Assembly (NCBI GenBank): GCA_002371785.1
Contig: DFGU01000044.1
Location: 1 to 10,603, forward strand
Origin: Bacteroidales bacterium UBA3742
GTDB lineage: Bacteria; Bacteroidota; Bacteroidia; Bacteroidales; Paludibacteraceae
Direction: 5' to 3'
DNA length: 10,603 bases
Part shown: positions 1 to 5,887 of the stretch, piece after piece
Position numbering within the stretch: the stretch's first letter is position 1
Layout: each line of letters starts with the position of its first letter
Translations under genes and position numbers: made by a program
Notes under the pieces: model-generated
Databases searched by the model: none
What the model saw: the letters and a program-made list of their open reading frames with translations, nothing else
Told to the model about the DNA's origin: nothing

Positions 1-35
1 ACTGCCGCCAAGCAGAATTGAATAATCTTTTTCAT
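1..35 (-). CDS. 5' end of an exported protein gene (partial, runs off the left edge)
   Basis: An ATG at 35-33 opens a frame reading MKKIIQFCLAA, which has the form of a signal peptide: two lysines and then a hydrophobic run. Only 11 complete codons are in the window, so the mature product cannot be named. The first 15 bases are identical to the start of the DUF3244-type gene at 1851, and the 13 bases acggtgcaaaatt at 68-80 recur in that gene's promoter at 1911-1923. The frame is therefore very probably a real gene start, co-regulated with or duplicated from that locus. Another DUF3244-type protein or a secreted peptidase would both fit, but nothing visible decides it. Confidence 0.6.
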   Translation of the reverse strand, partial: MKKIIQFCLAA

Positions 36-73
36 AACTTTATATAAATTAATAATGTTAATACTATACGGTG

Positions 74-81
74 CAAAATTG
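74..81 (-). promoter_or_regulatory. Possible -7 promoter box for the left-edge gene
   Basis: Read on the minus strand the box is CAATTTTG, one base off the Bacteroidetes -7 consensus TANNTTTG. It lies 38 bases upstream of the ATG at 35. No good -33 TTTG is found 19-21 bases further upstream, so on its own the site is weak. What supports it is that the surrounding 13 bases are shared with the better promoter at 1917-1948. Confidence 0.35.
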
Positions 82-87
82 CAAAAA

Positions 88-362
88 TTATTTGTAAGTT
101 GGATCTTTTCGTTCGTCTATTGGTTCCTTGGAATTTCTAATCAAGAAAATCGGAAGGTGCGCAATAGCTCCAAACATATACTCAGTGGTATAGAACTGAT
201 GTAATAATGTCGGATCATCGTGTATCAGCTGATAAAATGTCTCCGGGTTGTTTTCTTTTCTTTATTGCCATATATATAAATTGAATAAAATTTATATCGT
301 TCGGAACCGCTTACTTTGCCCATTGTAATGTCACACTCTGAAATGTAACAGTGCAAATGAAT
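88..362 (-). pseudogene. Decayed coding remnant of unknown function
   Basis: This stretch looks empty, but two overlapping minus-strand frames read like pieces of one protein. The upstream frame is open from 362 to a stop at 225 and contains a possible ATG at 323 (MGKVSGSERYKFYSIYIYGN). The downstream frame is open from 261 to a TAA at 88-90 and contains NNPETFYQLIHDDP and FGAIAHLPIFLI. Adding one base in the A-rich run at about 249-262 (T-rich on the plus strand) would join them into roughly 80-90 residues with natural-looking composition. I do not recognise the family. It may be an eroded gene of the small lipoprotein cluster upstream, or a sequencing indel may have split it. Confidence 0.4.
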
Positions 363-405
363 TCACCGACACCAATATCTTCTGAAAACGAACAACTCAA
401 TTATC

Positions 406-852
406 CTATTGTCTTAATGTCGCAACATATGACTCATCTATCGTGAAATAATATTCGTAGACAAATACTGATTGAGGGTGCTGATAACCTGCATAATTGG
501 CACACCATAAGAATGAATGGTGCTGGTTGCTATCAATGTTATATATACTATCATGATAGAGAATAGTACAATATTGGACATCTATTTGTCCCTCATATCC
601 ATCCTCTAACGTTGGACGATGCATACTAAACAAATCATCTCCTTTGTCCGACGAGCAATAATGATGAAAAACTATTGTATCATTGGGATTTATGCTACAA
701 TGTCCTTTATCCCACTTAAGATCTATCTGTGACGTGGTTCCGTTGATAAGAAAATAGGAATAATAATATGTTCCGGTATTGTACATCGGTTCACACGACA
801 CAAGTAGCATCGCTGATACGCAGAGCGATAATAAAAGGAATTTATATCTCAT
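406..852 (-). CDS. Small lipoprotein, function unknown
   Basis: A 148-residue protein with a lipoprotein signal peptide: basic start (MRYK), hydrophobic core, and lipobox LVSC with Cys20 as the predicted lipidated residue. It is therefore expected to be anchored in the envelope. The mature part is rich in Tyr, His, Asp and aromatic residues, has a few scattered cysteines, and contains no catalytic motif I recognise; a beta-rich fold is likely by eye. It starts 13 bases after the stop of the upstream frameshifted lipoprotein, so the two are probably co-transcribed with the DUF3244-type gene. No Shine-Dalgarno is visible, which is usual in Bacteroidetes. Base composition is AT-rich, like its neighbours. 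Confidence 0.75.
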   Translation of the reverse strand: MRYKFLLLSLCVSAMLLVSCEPMYNTGTYYYSYFLINGTTSQIDLKWDKGHCSINPNDTIVFHHYCSSDKGDDLFSMHRPTLEDGYEGQIDVQYCTILYHDSIYNIDSNQHHSFLWCANYAGYQHPQSVFVYEYYFTIDESYVATLRQ

Positions 853-865
853 AAAAAAGAGTTAA

Positions 866-1433
866 TTAAAATTTGACATTTTCTTTTATAGTGACTCCAT
901 GCTGATTATGCAAATCAAGATTTATGTAAGAGAAGCGTGTGTAAGGACACCCACATTTCACATAATTTATACGAAAATATGTAATTCCACCTTTCATAAA
1001 CCACCATCCCGTTCGAAAATTGTAATCCCATTTTCCGCTATGGCATTCCACTCCTACATCTGCAACAATGTTCGTAAGGCATCCCACACGTCTATAACTA
1101 CCATCTCCGTTTCTATGATAGTTTATTGCACACATAGATGTCTTTTTTCTTTCTAAGCCAAACTCTATGTTCAGTATACGTCATTTGCTGCAATGCGTAT
1201 AACTCTCTATCCAAATCTTCCCAGGAATCAAAAACGACGACATCATCACCGAATAATTTTGAATGCTCTTCTATGTACGCTTTTACATAGAATGGCAATT
1301 CATCAGGTTTTAGATCGTATTCCTCCTTTAATTGTTTTGTGAAAGATGAATTGTCTTCATTTATATTACTTTCACACGAAATAAAACTTACGAAAACTAA
1401 AAGTAGGATAAATCCGAAATGTAGTTTTTTCAT
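866..1433 (-). pseudogene. Small lipoprotein gene split by a one-base frameshift
   Basis: The first piece begins at ATG 1433 (MKKLHFGFILLL...FISC, lipobox Cys20) and stops at 1113. The ORF can be extended to 1466, but that adds residues before an obvious signal peptide, so 1433 is preferred. The second piece occupies 866-1135 in the neighbouring frame, beginning MCAINYHRNGDG. Removing one base from the A6 run (T6 at 1143-1148 on the plus strand) joins them as LRKKK-TS-MCAINYH, giving about 188 residues. The joined protein would be an exported lipoprotein with an acidic N-terminal half and a Cys/Trp/Tyr-rich C-terminal half, of no family I recognise. The alternatives are two separate genes overlapping by 23 bases, slippage-dependent expression, or an assembly indel. 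Confidence 0.6.
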
Positions 1434-1452
1434 AATCATAATATATTTAAAA

Positions 1453-1851
1453 TTATTGCACAACAAACTGTCCTACAAGGGCACCTCCTTCGGTTTGGAT
1501 GTGCAGTACATACACACCCGCATTGGATATCTGACCTTGGTACGAAGTGGTGAACTGTTGGTTAACGACGATGCTACCGGTAGAAGCATTCACAACCGTT
1601 GCTTGTGCAGAGGGGATGGTGGATTCTAATTTCTGAATAGCAAGGGTGTTTCCATCAATAGCAGCGCGAAAACTGGTAGGACGCGTAGGTTCTTTGGGAG
1701 ATTGATTGGAATCATCTAATGGATTATCACCAGGAATAAATCCCATGCTGATTACTTCGAAAAGCTGAATCTCAACCTCCTCAGCCGAGGCCAAGGATGG
1801 AATAGCTGCGAAAACGATGCCGCAAATCAATGATAAAATAATCTTTTTCAT
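1453..1851 (-). CDS. DUF3244-type secreted protein
   Basis: A 132-residue protein with an N-terminal signal peptide (MKKIILSL..., likely cleaved after ASA near residue 22) and a C-terminal half resembling the DUF3244 pattern common in Bacteroidales. That half has a beta strand after RPTSFRAAIDGNTLAI, alternating strand residues, and an ending like GVYVLHIQTEGGALVGQFVV. The molecular function of this family is not established. A GTG one codon earlier (1854) is open, but ATG at 1851-1849 is chosen because it starts the signal peptide and matches the start of the left-edge gene. It has its own promoter (1917-1948). Its stop lies 19 bases before the next lipoprotein start, so it probably leads a short operon of exported proteins running left. 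Confidence 0.75.
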   Translation of the reverse strand: MKKIILSLICGIVFAAIPSLASAEEVEIQLFEVISMGFIPGDNPLDDSNQSPKEPTRPTSFRAAIDGNTLAIQKLESTIPSAQATVVNASTGSIVVNQQFTTSYQGQISNAGVYVLHIQTEGGALVGQFVVQ

Positions 1852-1887
1852 CACTTTAAAAATTTAAATTTAACAATACGTAAATAT

Positions 1888-1916
1888 CACCGCCAACCTA
1901 AAATGGTTTGACGGTG
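1888..1916 (-). other. Imperfect hairpin at the start of the DUF3244 leader
   Basis: CACCG at 1888-1892 pairs with CGGTG at 1912-1916, and CAACC pairs with GGTTTG apart from a one-base bulge and a mismatch. It sits just downstream of the -7 box, around the expected transcript start near 1911, so one arm may be only partly transcribed. Whether it acts on DNA or RNA is unknown. Confidence 0.3.
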
Positions 1917-1948
1917 CAAAATTACTGCTTTTGATCGAATTCTCCAAG
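1917..1948 (-). promoter_or_regulatory. Bacteroidetes-type promoter for the DUF3244 operon
   Basis: On the minus strand the -33 element is CTTG (1948-1945), then 20 bases, then TAATTTTG (1924-1917). The second box is an exact match to the Bacteroidetes -7 consensus TANNTTTG, and the first matches three of four bases of TTTG with normal spacing. The leader to the ATG at 1851 would be about 60 bases and AT-rich. Confidence 0.65.
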
Positions 1949-1971
1949 AAAACCTGGTGTACAAATGAAAA

Positions 1972-2002
1972 TCACAATCTGCTGTTAATGTGCAAATTGT
2001 GA
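1972..2002. promoter_or_regulatory. 7-base inverted repeat upstream of the DUF3244 promoter
   Basis: TCACAAT (1972-1978) and ATTGTGA (1996-2002) are exact inverted copies 17 bases apart. They lie 24-54 bases upstream of the -33 element and downstream of the TPR/HTH regulator gene. The placement suits an operator, possibly for that regulator. A 7-base repeat in AT-rich DNA can also arise by chance. Confidence 0.3.
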
Positions 2003-2040
2003 AATTCGGTGGTCTACAATTGCTAAATGCAATATGATTA

Positions 2041-3456
2041 TTACACACTTACTGCCATCGAAAACAGAAAATTTCTAAGATTTTGTGGCGTTGTATTCAA
2101 TTTTATAGAGATCCGTTTTTTGAGCGTCTTGATACCAGAAGGACTATAATTGATTGTGTCTGCAATCTTCTTTAAAGGGAAATCCAGCATGGTAAGTATG
2201 CAGAAACGAATTTCGGTTTCATTTAGTTTTATGGATTCAAGTTTGGAGACGATGCCGCCCATATATAAATCAGCATCTGCTTTCATTTCGGCATACTTTT
2301 TCCAGTGAAGCGTATGTTCTATATCATTAATCTTAATATGTTGATTGATATTGCTAACGATAGAGTCTGCTTGCTTTTCTGTTAGATGATTAGCGTGAGC
2401 CTGCAAACGAAGTTGCATGCGATACTTATGTGTATAATACCGCCAGAGAATAATACCGATAAATACTACTAACAATGAACCTCCTATATACCACCAATAA
2501 CTGATTTTGTAATTCAAGTCTTGCTCCAATAGTTGCGTTGCTTTGGATAAATGTCCTTGGCGAATTTCTAAGAGCTTTTGCACATCTGATCGATCAGCGG
2601 AAACCTGCTTCACGCCATTAATATCTTTCGTCGCATCATCTTGTGTTAAAATATACAGCGCATTATTGAGATCGAATAATGAAGACGTTCTCGACACAAC
2701 CATTGATGCATAGTGGGTTGCCGAATCCTTCTTTTCAAGAAATGAATATGATTGAGCAAGAATCAGTAACGGCATTGTGCTTTCCGTACAATGTGCTATT
2801 GCCTGATTGCTATAGAATATAGCAGAATCGTACTGCTGATTTTGGAAATATGCTTCTGATTTGGTTTCGAGGATTATGTTAATGATATTCGATTCTTTTG
2901 TACTACTTTCTATATCATCCAGTATTTGTAATGATTCATCTTTCTTGCCTTGTTCAGCCAATTCGAAAGCCATATTATTCAACCCATAATAATATAATAA
3001 GGTGTCGCCGTTCTGCATGAAATAGTTTGCTGACAACTCATACATATCATACGATTGCTGAAAGTCTTTTGCCATATGGCAAAGATCACCCATATTGCTA
3101 TATATCCGGCCGAGGATGTGGTGATCATCCGTGCTGGAATGCGTTCCCGAGATGAAGACCTGCATCGCAGCGACGGGATCATCCGCCCGGCGTAGCAGAC
3201 GACCGTAATGGTAGCAGGCATGGGCGTAAGGAGAGCCTAACCCCAGCCCTTCCCTGAAAGGAAGGGGGATCGCTTCTAATGTCTTATACGCTTGCGCGAG
3301 AGTGGCGCTGTCGCCTTCGTCTATACCGTATTGTAGCCCGGCCTGCCAGAGGCTATCCGCCTCGGCTACGACGCAACATGCCTCATCCACGCCATGCGGC
3401 ACGCATGCCGCCATGAGCAGCGCCATAAGAAACACTATGCCTATCCTGCGAATCAT
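2041..3456 (-). CDS. TPR sensor with membrane helix and C-terminal HTH regulator domain
   Basis: A 471-residue one-component regulator of a type widespread in Bacteroidales. The N-terminus is a lipoprotein-like signal (LLMAAC, Cys18). Residues about 50-310 are helical TPR-like repeats with lines such as GRIYSNMGDLCHMAKDF and YGLNNMAFELAEQGKKDES. One strong membrane helix covers about 319-339. After a basic, helical linker, residues about 405-465 form a LuxR/sigma-region-4-like HTH (LNETEIRFCILTMLDFPLKK and YSPSGIKTLKKRI). The repeats should face the periplasm and the HTH the cytoplasm. It lies upstream of, and in line with, the DUF3244 operon, which it may control. Oddities: residues 63-76 look like a repeat-derived insert, and the first 115 codons are far more GC-rich than the rest. 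The start overlaps the stop of the transposase fragment by ATGA, but a promoter directly upstream supports independent expression. Confidence 0.85.
   Translation of the reverse strand: MIRRIGIVFLMALLMAACVPHGVDEACCVVAEADSLWQAGLQYGIDEGDSATLAQAYKTLEAIPLPFREGLGLGSPYAHACYHYGRLLRRADDPVAAMQVFISGTHSSTDDHHILGRIYSNMGDLCHMAKDFQQSYDMYELSANYFMQNGDTLLYYYGLNNMAFELAEQGKKDESLQILDDIESSTKESNIINIILETKSEAYFQNQQYDSAIFYSNQAIAHCTESTMPLLILAQSYSFLEKKDSATHYASMVVSRTSSLFDLNNALYILTQDDATKDINGVKQVSADRSDVQKLLEIRQGHLSKATQLLEQDLNYKISYWWYIGGSLLVVFIGIILWRYYTHKYRMQLRLQAHANHLTEKQADSIVSNINQHIKINDIEHTLHWKKYAEMKADADLYMGGIVSKLESIKLNETEIRFCILTMLDFPLKKIADTINYSPSGIKTLKKRISIKLNTTPQNLRNFLFSMAVSV
3229..3270. repeat. Dispersed-repeat-like palindromic insert inside the TPR gene
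   Basis: The plus strand reads cctaaccccagcccttccc and continues into ggaaggg. A 7-base stem (3247-3253 with 3260-3266) encloses a 6-base loop. It encodes IPLPFREGLGLGSP (residues 63-76) in the TPR protein. The pattern resembles the GC-rich dispersed repeat of many Bacteroidetes genomes, often translated as PLPFREGLG or LTPGPSPKGEG-like peptides. That resemblance is from memory and was not checked against a database. Confidence 0.5.
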
Positions 3457-3680
3457 CTAATGGGGCGGATTTTGGCTGCAAAGATACTGCTTTTTTTCGA
3501 TATACGCAAGCGTTGACGCGGATTTAGTACCCTTTCTCGCCAATTACAAATGACTGATGGAGACCTGAATCCGTACTTTTGGGCGATTTCTTTGCCTGTT
3601 AATGTTCCTTTTTCGTACTCCTCGATGATAGCGAGTCGCTGTTCCTGAGTAAACTTAATCTTTGTTCTTCTCAAATCCAT
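3453..3680 (-). pseudogene. Truncated IS3-like transposase OrfA (HTH part)
   Basis: A 75-residue frame starting MDLRRTKIKFTQEQRLAII and containing a helix-turn-helix (KEIAQKYGFRSPSVICNWRE, about residues 30-50) typical of IS3/IS150-type OrfA proteins. Full-length OrfA is normally about 90-120 residues with a coiled-coil after the HTH. Here family-like sequence fades after about residue 60, and the last dozen residues (SSIFAAKIRPIR) are simply the promoter of the TPR gene read in frame. No OrfB follows, so it cannot transpose by itself. A small HTH protein recruited to regulate the adjacent TPR gene is possible but less likely. The stop overlaps the TPR start by 4 bases, probably by chance. 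Confidence 0.6.
3479..3510 (-). promoter_or_regulatory. Bacteroidetes-type promoter for the TPR/HTH regulator
   Basis: On the minus strand CTTG (3510-3507) is followed by 20 bases and TATCTTTG (3486-3479), an exact TANNTTTG -7 box. The ATG at 3456 lies 22 bases downstream. The architecture equals that of the promoter at 1917-1948. It lies inside the 3' end of the transposase fragment, which argues that this end of the fragment is not true coding sequence. Confidence 0.6.
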
Positions 3681-3733
3681 AAAGCAGATAATTTAGTGTT
3701 TCTAAATGTGTCTACTTTTTTCAGGATAAGACA
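3500..3733 (-). mobile_element. Remnant of an IS3-family insertion sequence with a putative outer end
   Basis: Upstream of the OrfA fragment, the minus strand from 3733 reads TGTCTTATCCTGAAAAAAG and continues TAGACACA. That fits the terminal inverted repeats of IS3/IS150-group elements as I remember them: a TG start and a CTGAAAAAAGTAGACA-like core. The element would run from 3733 toward lower coordinates and break off near 3500. No matching opposite end, no OrfB and no target duplication are visible, so both boundaries are approximate. Confidence 0.4.
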
Positions 3734-3743
3734 GATTGTAATG

Positions 3744-3761
3744 TGTGTGACATGTCACACA
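3744..3761. promoter_or_regulatory. 18-base perfect palindrome
   Basis: TGTGTGACATGTCACACA is exactly self-complementary. Its core TGTGA-N4-TCACA resembles a CRP/FNR-type dimer site with the spacer shortened from six to four bases. It lies in the 97-base gap between the ATPase remnant and the putative insertion-sequence end, with no intact gene start directly downstream. It could be an operator whose gene was lost, or a target hairpin beside which the element inserted. Confidence 0.45.
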
Positions 3762-3830
3762 TTTTCCAGACGAGTTTGGATTTTTTTCTCAATAATACCA
3801 CTGATTACAATGCTCGGTTCGTAATAATAG

Positions 3831-4382
3831 TTATCTTTTAATTATTTCCCAATGACCGCCTTTATCTGGGCCTACACGTCGAATAATGCCTTTTTCCTGC
3901 AATGTCTTAATATGACGTGCAACAACACTTCTGTTTATACCCAATAAGTTAGCCATTTCTTGCGTCGTTATACTTGGATTCTCGCTAATGAAATCAACTA
4001 TTTTCTGTACACTTTTCTGTACACTTTTCTGTGTAGTTCTCTCCCCGTTTTCTTCTATAGTATTGTTGTTTTGCGGTTTGCCGGTTTGTATGGCAATGAA
4101 CTTTTCCCGCGGGATAGTTACCAAGATGCCGCCTCGGGCTTGTTCGAACGAAGGTTGCATCAAATGCTCCCGCACAAAAGCATCGTGAATCTTTTCGTAT
4201 CCTCGTCCCCACTGCTCAATAAAACCTGCGAAATAGAAGATCTGTGCAAGCAAAGGATTGCGCGGATAAGACTCGTGCGTCTGTAGCAGTTTCTCTATCG
4301 TATAGTTGTACGGCAGCTCGCCGTAGTTCCACAGTTCAACCTTGTCATCCCATACGCGCATTTGTATATGCGGACCCAAATT
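3831..4382 (-). pseudogene. C-terminal remnant of an AlbA_2/HATPase_c_4-type ATP-binding regulator
   Basis: From about 4382 the frame reads GPHIQMRVWDDKVELWNYGE, then YPRNPLLAQIFYFAGFIEQW and GRGYEKIHD. This is the end of the ATPase-like module in the family often labelled 'RecG-like' or 'ATP-binding/DNA-binding transcriptional regulator'. It is followed by a QKSVQKSVQK linker and a winged HTH (about the last 55 residues, ITTQEMANLLGINRSVVARH). The N-terminal AlbA_2 DNA-binding domain and the Asn-containing ATP-binding part (family motif N..H.RDY) are absent. The frame stays open to 4694, but everything before about 4382 is the neighbouring secreted-protein gene in another frame. Translation could begin at ATG 4361 (176 residues). 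It is probably a deletion remnant. Confidence 0.75.
4001..4036. repeat. Three 12-base tandem units in the linker of the ATPase remnant
   Basis: ttttctgtacac occurs twice in direct tandem (4001-4012, 4013-4024), followed by a diverged third unit ttttctgtgtag (4025-4036). The units encode the QKSV repeat between the ATPase-like module and the winged HTH. Copy changes would keep the frame and alter linker length only. Short repeated linkers such as EKTREKTREK are known in this family. Confidence 0.8.
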
Positions 4383-4390
4383 TTCCTGTT

Positions 4391-5887
4391 TTATGGTCTG
4401 GGTTGGTCGGTTTTGCCGGCTCCGCCGGCCGAAGAGCCTGCGCCCCCGCTGCCAGCCGTAGCCGCAGAACTGCCGGCAGTACCAGCCGATGAACCGGTGG
4501 CGGTGGGTGTCAGATGGAGCAATTCGCCCAGGGCGGTTTGCTCGGTCTGAGCAACTACAACCGATAGCGGCGAGAGGATCTCCTGCACCCAGTCGCGCTT
4601 GACGTAAGCAGTCTTGATGGTGCTCTGCCATGCCTCGCGCACGATGGAACGCTTGCGGCCATGCGCCTGCATCTCGCGCCACTCGGGACCCCATTTCTCT
4701 TTATCCCAACGGAAGGGAATGTCCTTAGGATCTTTGCGTTTCTCCTTGGGCTTAGCAGCCTCGCGTCGTATCTCGGTGGAGTCGCGATACCAATCGCGGT
4801 TGAGTGCGCAGTCTTCCCGGAGGGTTACTTCCAGTCGGTACTGGCCTGTCCCCCAGGTAGGATTGTTGGACGTGCCGGTGAAGCTGCGGGGCACCACAAA
4901 GCTGTCGCCCGTGATGCTCACTTTCTTGCGGTGACGCACGGGATCATAGACGAAGATGCCGTTCGGGTCCACGTCGGCGGAGTCGATCTTGGCGGTGATA
5001 TTGAATTCGCCTATCTGCTGATTATCAATGAGCATAGCGGCCTCATTGACCCAGGATGAGAAGATCTTGACATTCACGCTGAACGTCAGGTCCTTGCGCT
5101 TGCGGAAGTCGAAGCGCGTCTGCATCTTGCCGGGCACAGAGTCGTTGGGCAGACTGGTATGACGTGTGTCGAACACGAGCCGGTCGATGGTCATGTAGAA
5201 GCGCGAGTGGTTATTCATATGGTCGATACCGATCGAGTCGTCGCGCAGTTTGCAGAGCAGGTAGAACTCCCATATCTCTTCGTCGGCCAGGCTGGCGGTG
5301 TCGGTCAGGCGTGGCGACTTAGGCAACGTGGGCTTTACGTCATCCGGTCTCTCGGGTTTGCCGTCAGGTCTTCCGGGCTTCATATAGCACATACAGCCGA
5401 AGCCGTTGAACTTCATGTCCATCGGGTCGAAAGCTCCGTTGTGAGAGGGCGTGTAGTAGAAATCGTCGATCTGGGTATCGTCGTTAAGTCGCTGGGTGAA
5501 ATGGTTGTGCCATTCTGCGGCGCGCAGCCATGCTTCGCGGTCGTCGCGGTTCTTGTAGATCAGTCCCTTGAGCACCTTGCCGCCAAACTCAAACAGCTTG
5601 GATGAGAAGTTGACGGTCTCCTGGATCAGTTTGTTGCCATAACTGGCGGCAATAGCCGAACCCAGGGCTGCCAGGGTGACGCTACGTTCGCCACCTCGGC
5701 GTGAGAGCCGGTCGTTGCGAACCTGCAGGGCAGCAGAGTCGGTCTCGCTGCTGACAAACACCCCGTAGGCGCGTTGTACGCGGATGGAGTCGCCCGGCTT
5801 AGGCGGCTGGGCAAAGCATACCAGCGTAAGGCAGACAAGCGAGAGGGTAAGAACAGTACGTGTCATCGTGTTATCTTGTTTTTTCAT
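4391..5887 (-). CDS. Secreted protein of unknown function, last gene of the protease operon
   Basis: A 498-residue protein that I do not recognise. The start MKKQDNTMTRTVLTLSL is chosen because its ATG overlaps the stop of the CHAT gene by ATGA, which suggests translational coupling; MTRTVL at residue 8 is possible. A signal peptide ends near CFAQ (residues 24-27), so the protein is expected outside the inner membrane. Residues about 68-110 hold a Gly/Ala-rich hydrophobic stretch (TLAALGSAIAASYGN) followed by an amphipathic helix. The middle is charged, with beta-like segments and short Pro-rich linkers (about 170-195). Residues about 464-491 are a Gly/Ser/Ala/Thr-only tail, ending KTDQPRP. 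It may be the substrate, effector or scaffold of the upstream proteases. Its 3' end coincides with a sharp GC drop, so a replaced native C-terminus cannot be excluded. Confidence 0.8.
   Translation of the reverse strand: MKKQDNTMTRTVLTLSLVCLTLVCFAQPPKPGDSIRVQRAYGVFVSSETDSAALQVRNDRLSRRGGERSVTLAALGSAIAASYGNKLIQETVNFSSKLFEFGGKVLKGLIYKNRDDREAWLRAAEWHNHFTQRLNDDTQIDDFYYTPSHNGAFDPMDMKFNGFGCMCYMKPGRPDGKPERPDDVKPTLPKSPRLTDTASLADEEIWEFYLLCKLRDDSIGIDHMNNHSRFYMTIDRLVFDTRHTSLPNDSVPGKMQTRFDFRKRKDLTFSVNVKIFSSWVNEAAMLIDNQQIGEFNITAKIDSADVDPNGIFVYDPVRHRKKVSITGDSFVVPRSFTGTSNNPTWGTGQYRLEVTLREDCALNRDWYRDSTEIRREAAKPKEKRKDPKDIPFRWDKEKWGPEWREMQAHGRKRSIVREAWQSTIKTAYVKRDWVQEILSPLSVVVAQTEQTALGELLHLTPTATGSSAGTAGSSAATAGSGGAGSSAGGAGKTDQPRP

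Noticed and set aside
1..1851. A C10-peptidase and inhibitor locus, because small lipoproteins and DUF3244-type proteins can occur near such genes
   Set aside because: No peptidase sequence is in the window and the lipoproteins show no recognisable inhibitor motif; only the first 11 codons of the left-edge gene are visible.
1852..1854. GTG start for the DUF3244-type protein
   Set aside because: The ATG one codon later begins a normal signal peptide and matches the start of the left-edge gene.
2019..2033. ATTGC-TAAAT-GCAAT hairpin after the TPR gene as a terminator
   Set aside because: Only five AT-rich base pairs and no U tract on the relevant strand.
3123..3135. gatcatccgtgct shared with 10556-10568 as a repeat or recombination site
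   Set aside because: Both copies encode STDD in GC-rich coding DNA, and similarity ends at the edges; chance is sufficient.
3744..3765. The palindrome as a plus-strand terminator (followed by TTTT)
   Set aside because: No plus-strand gene precedes it, the T run is short, and the minus-strand side has no T tract.
4001..4036. The 12-base tandem repeat as a CRISPR array or phase-variation switch
   Set aside because: There are no spacers, and 12-base units cannot shift the frame; it is a linker repeat in a truncated gene.
4394..4694. First ~100 residues of the 287-residue frame read as part of the ATPase-type regulator
   Set aside because: They are the alternate-frame reading of the Gly/Ser/Ala tail and nearby codons of the secreted-protein gene; the composition is Arg/Gly/Cys-rich and family-like sequence begins only near 4382.
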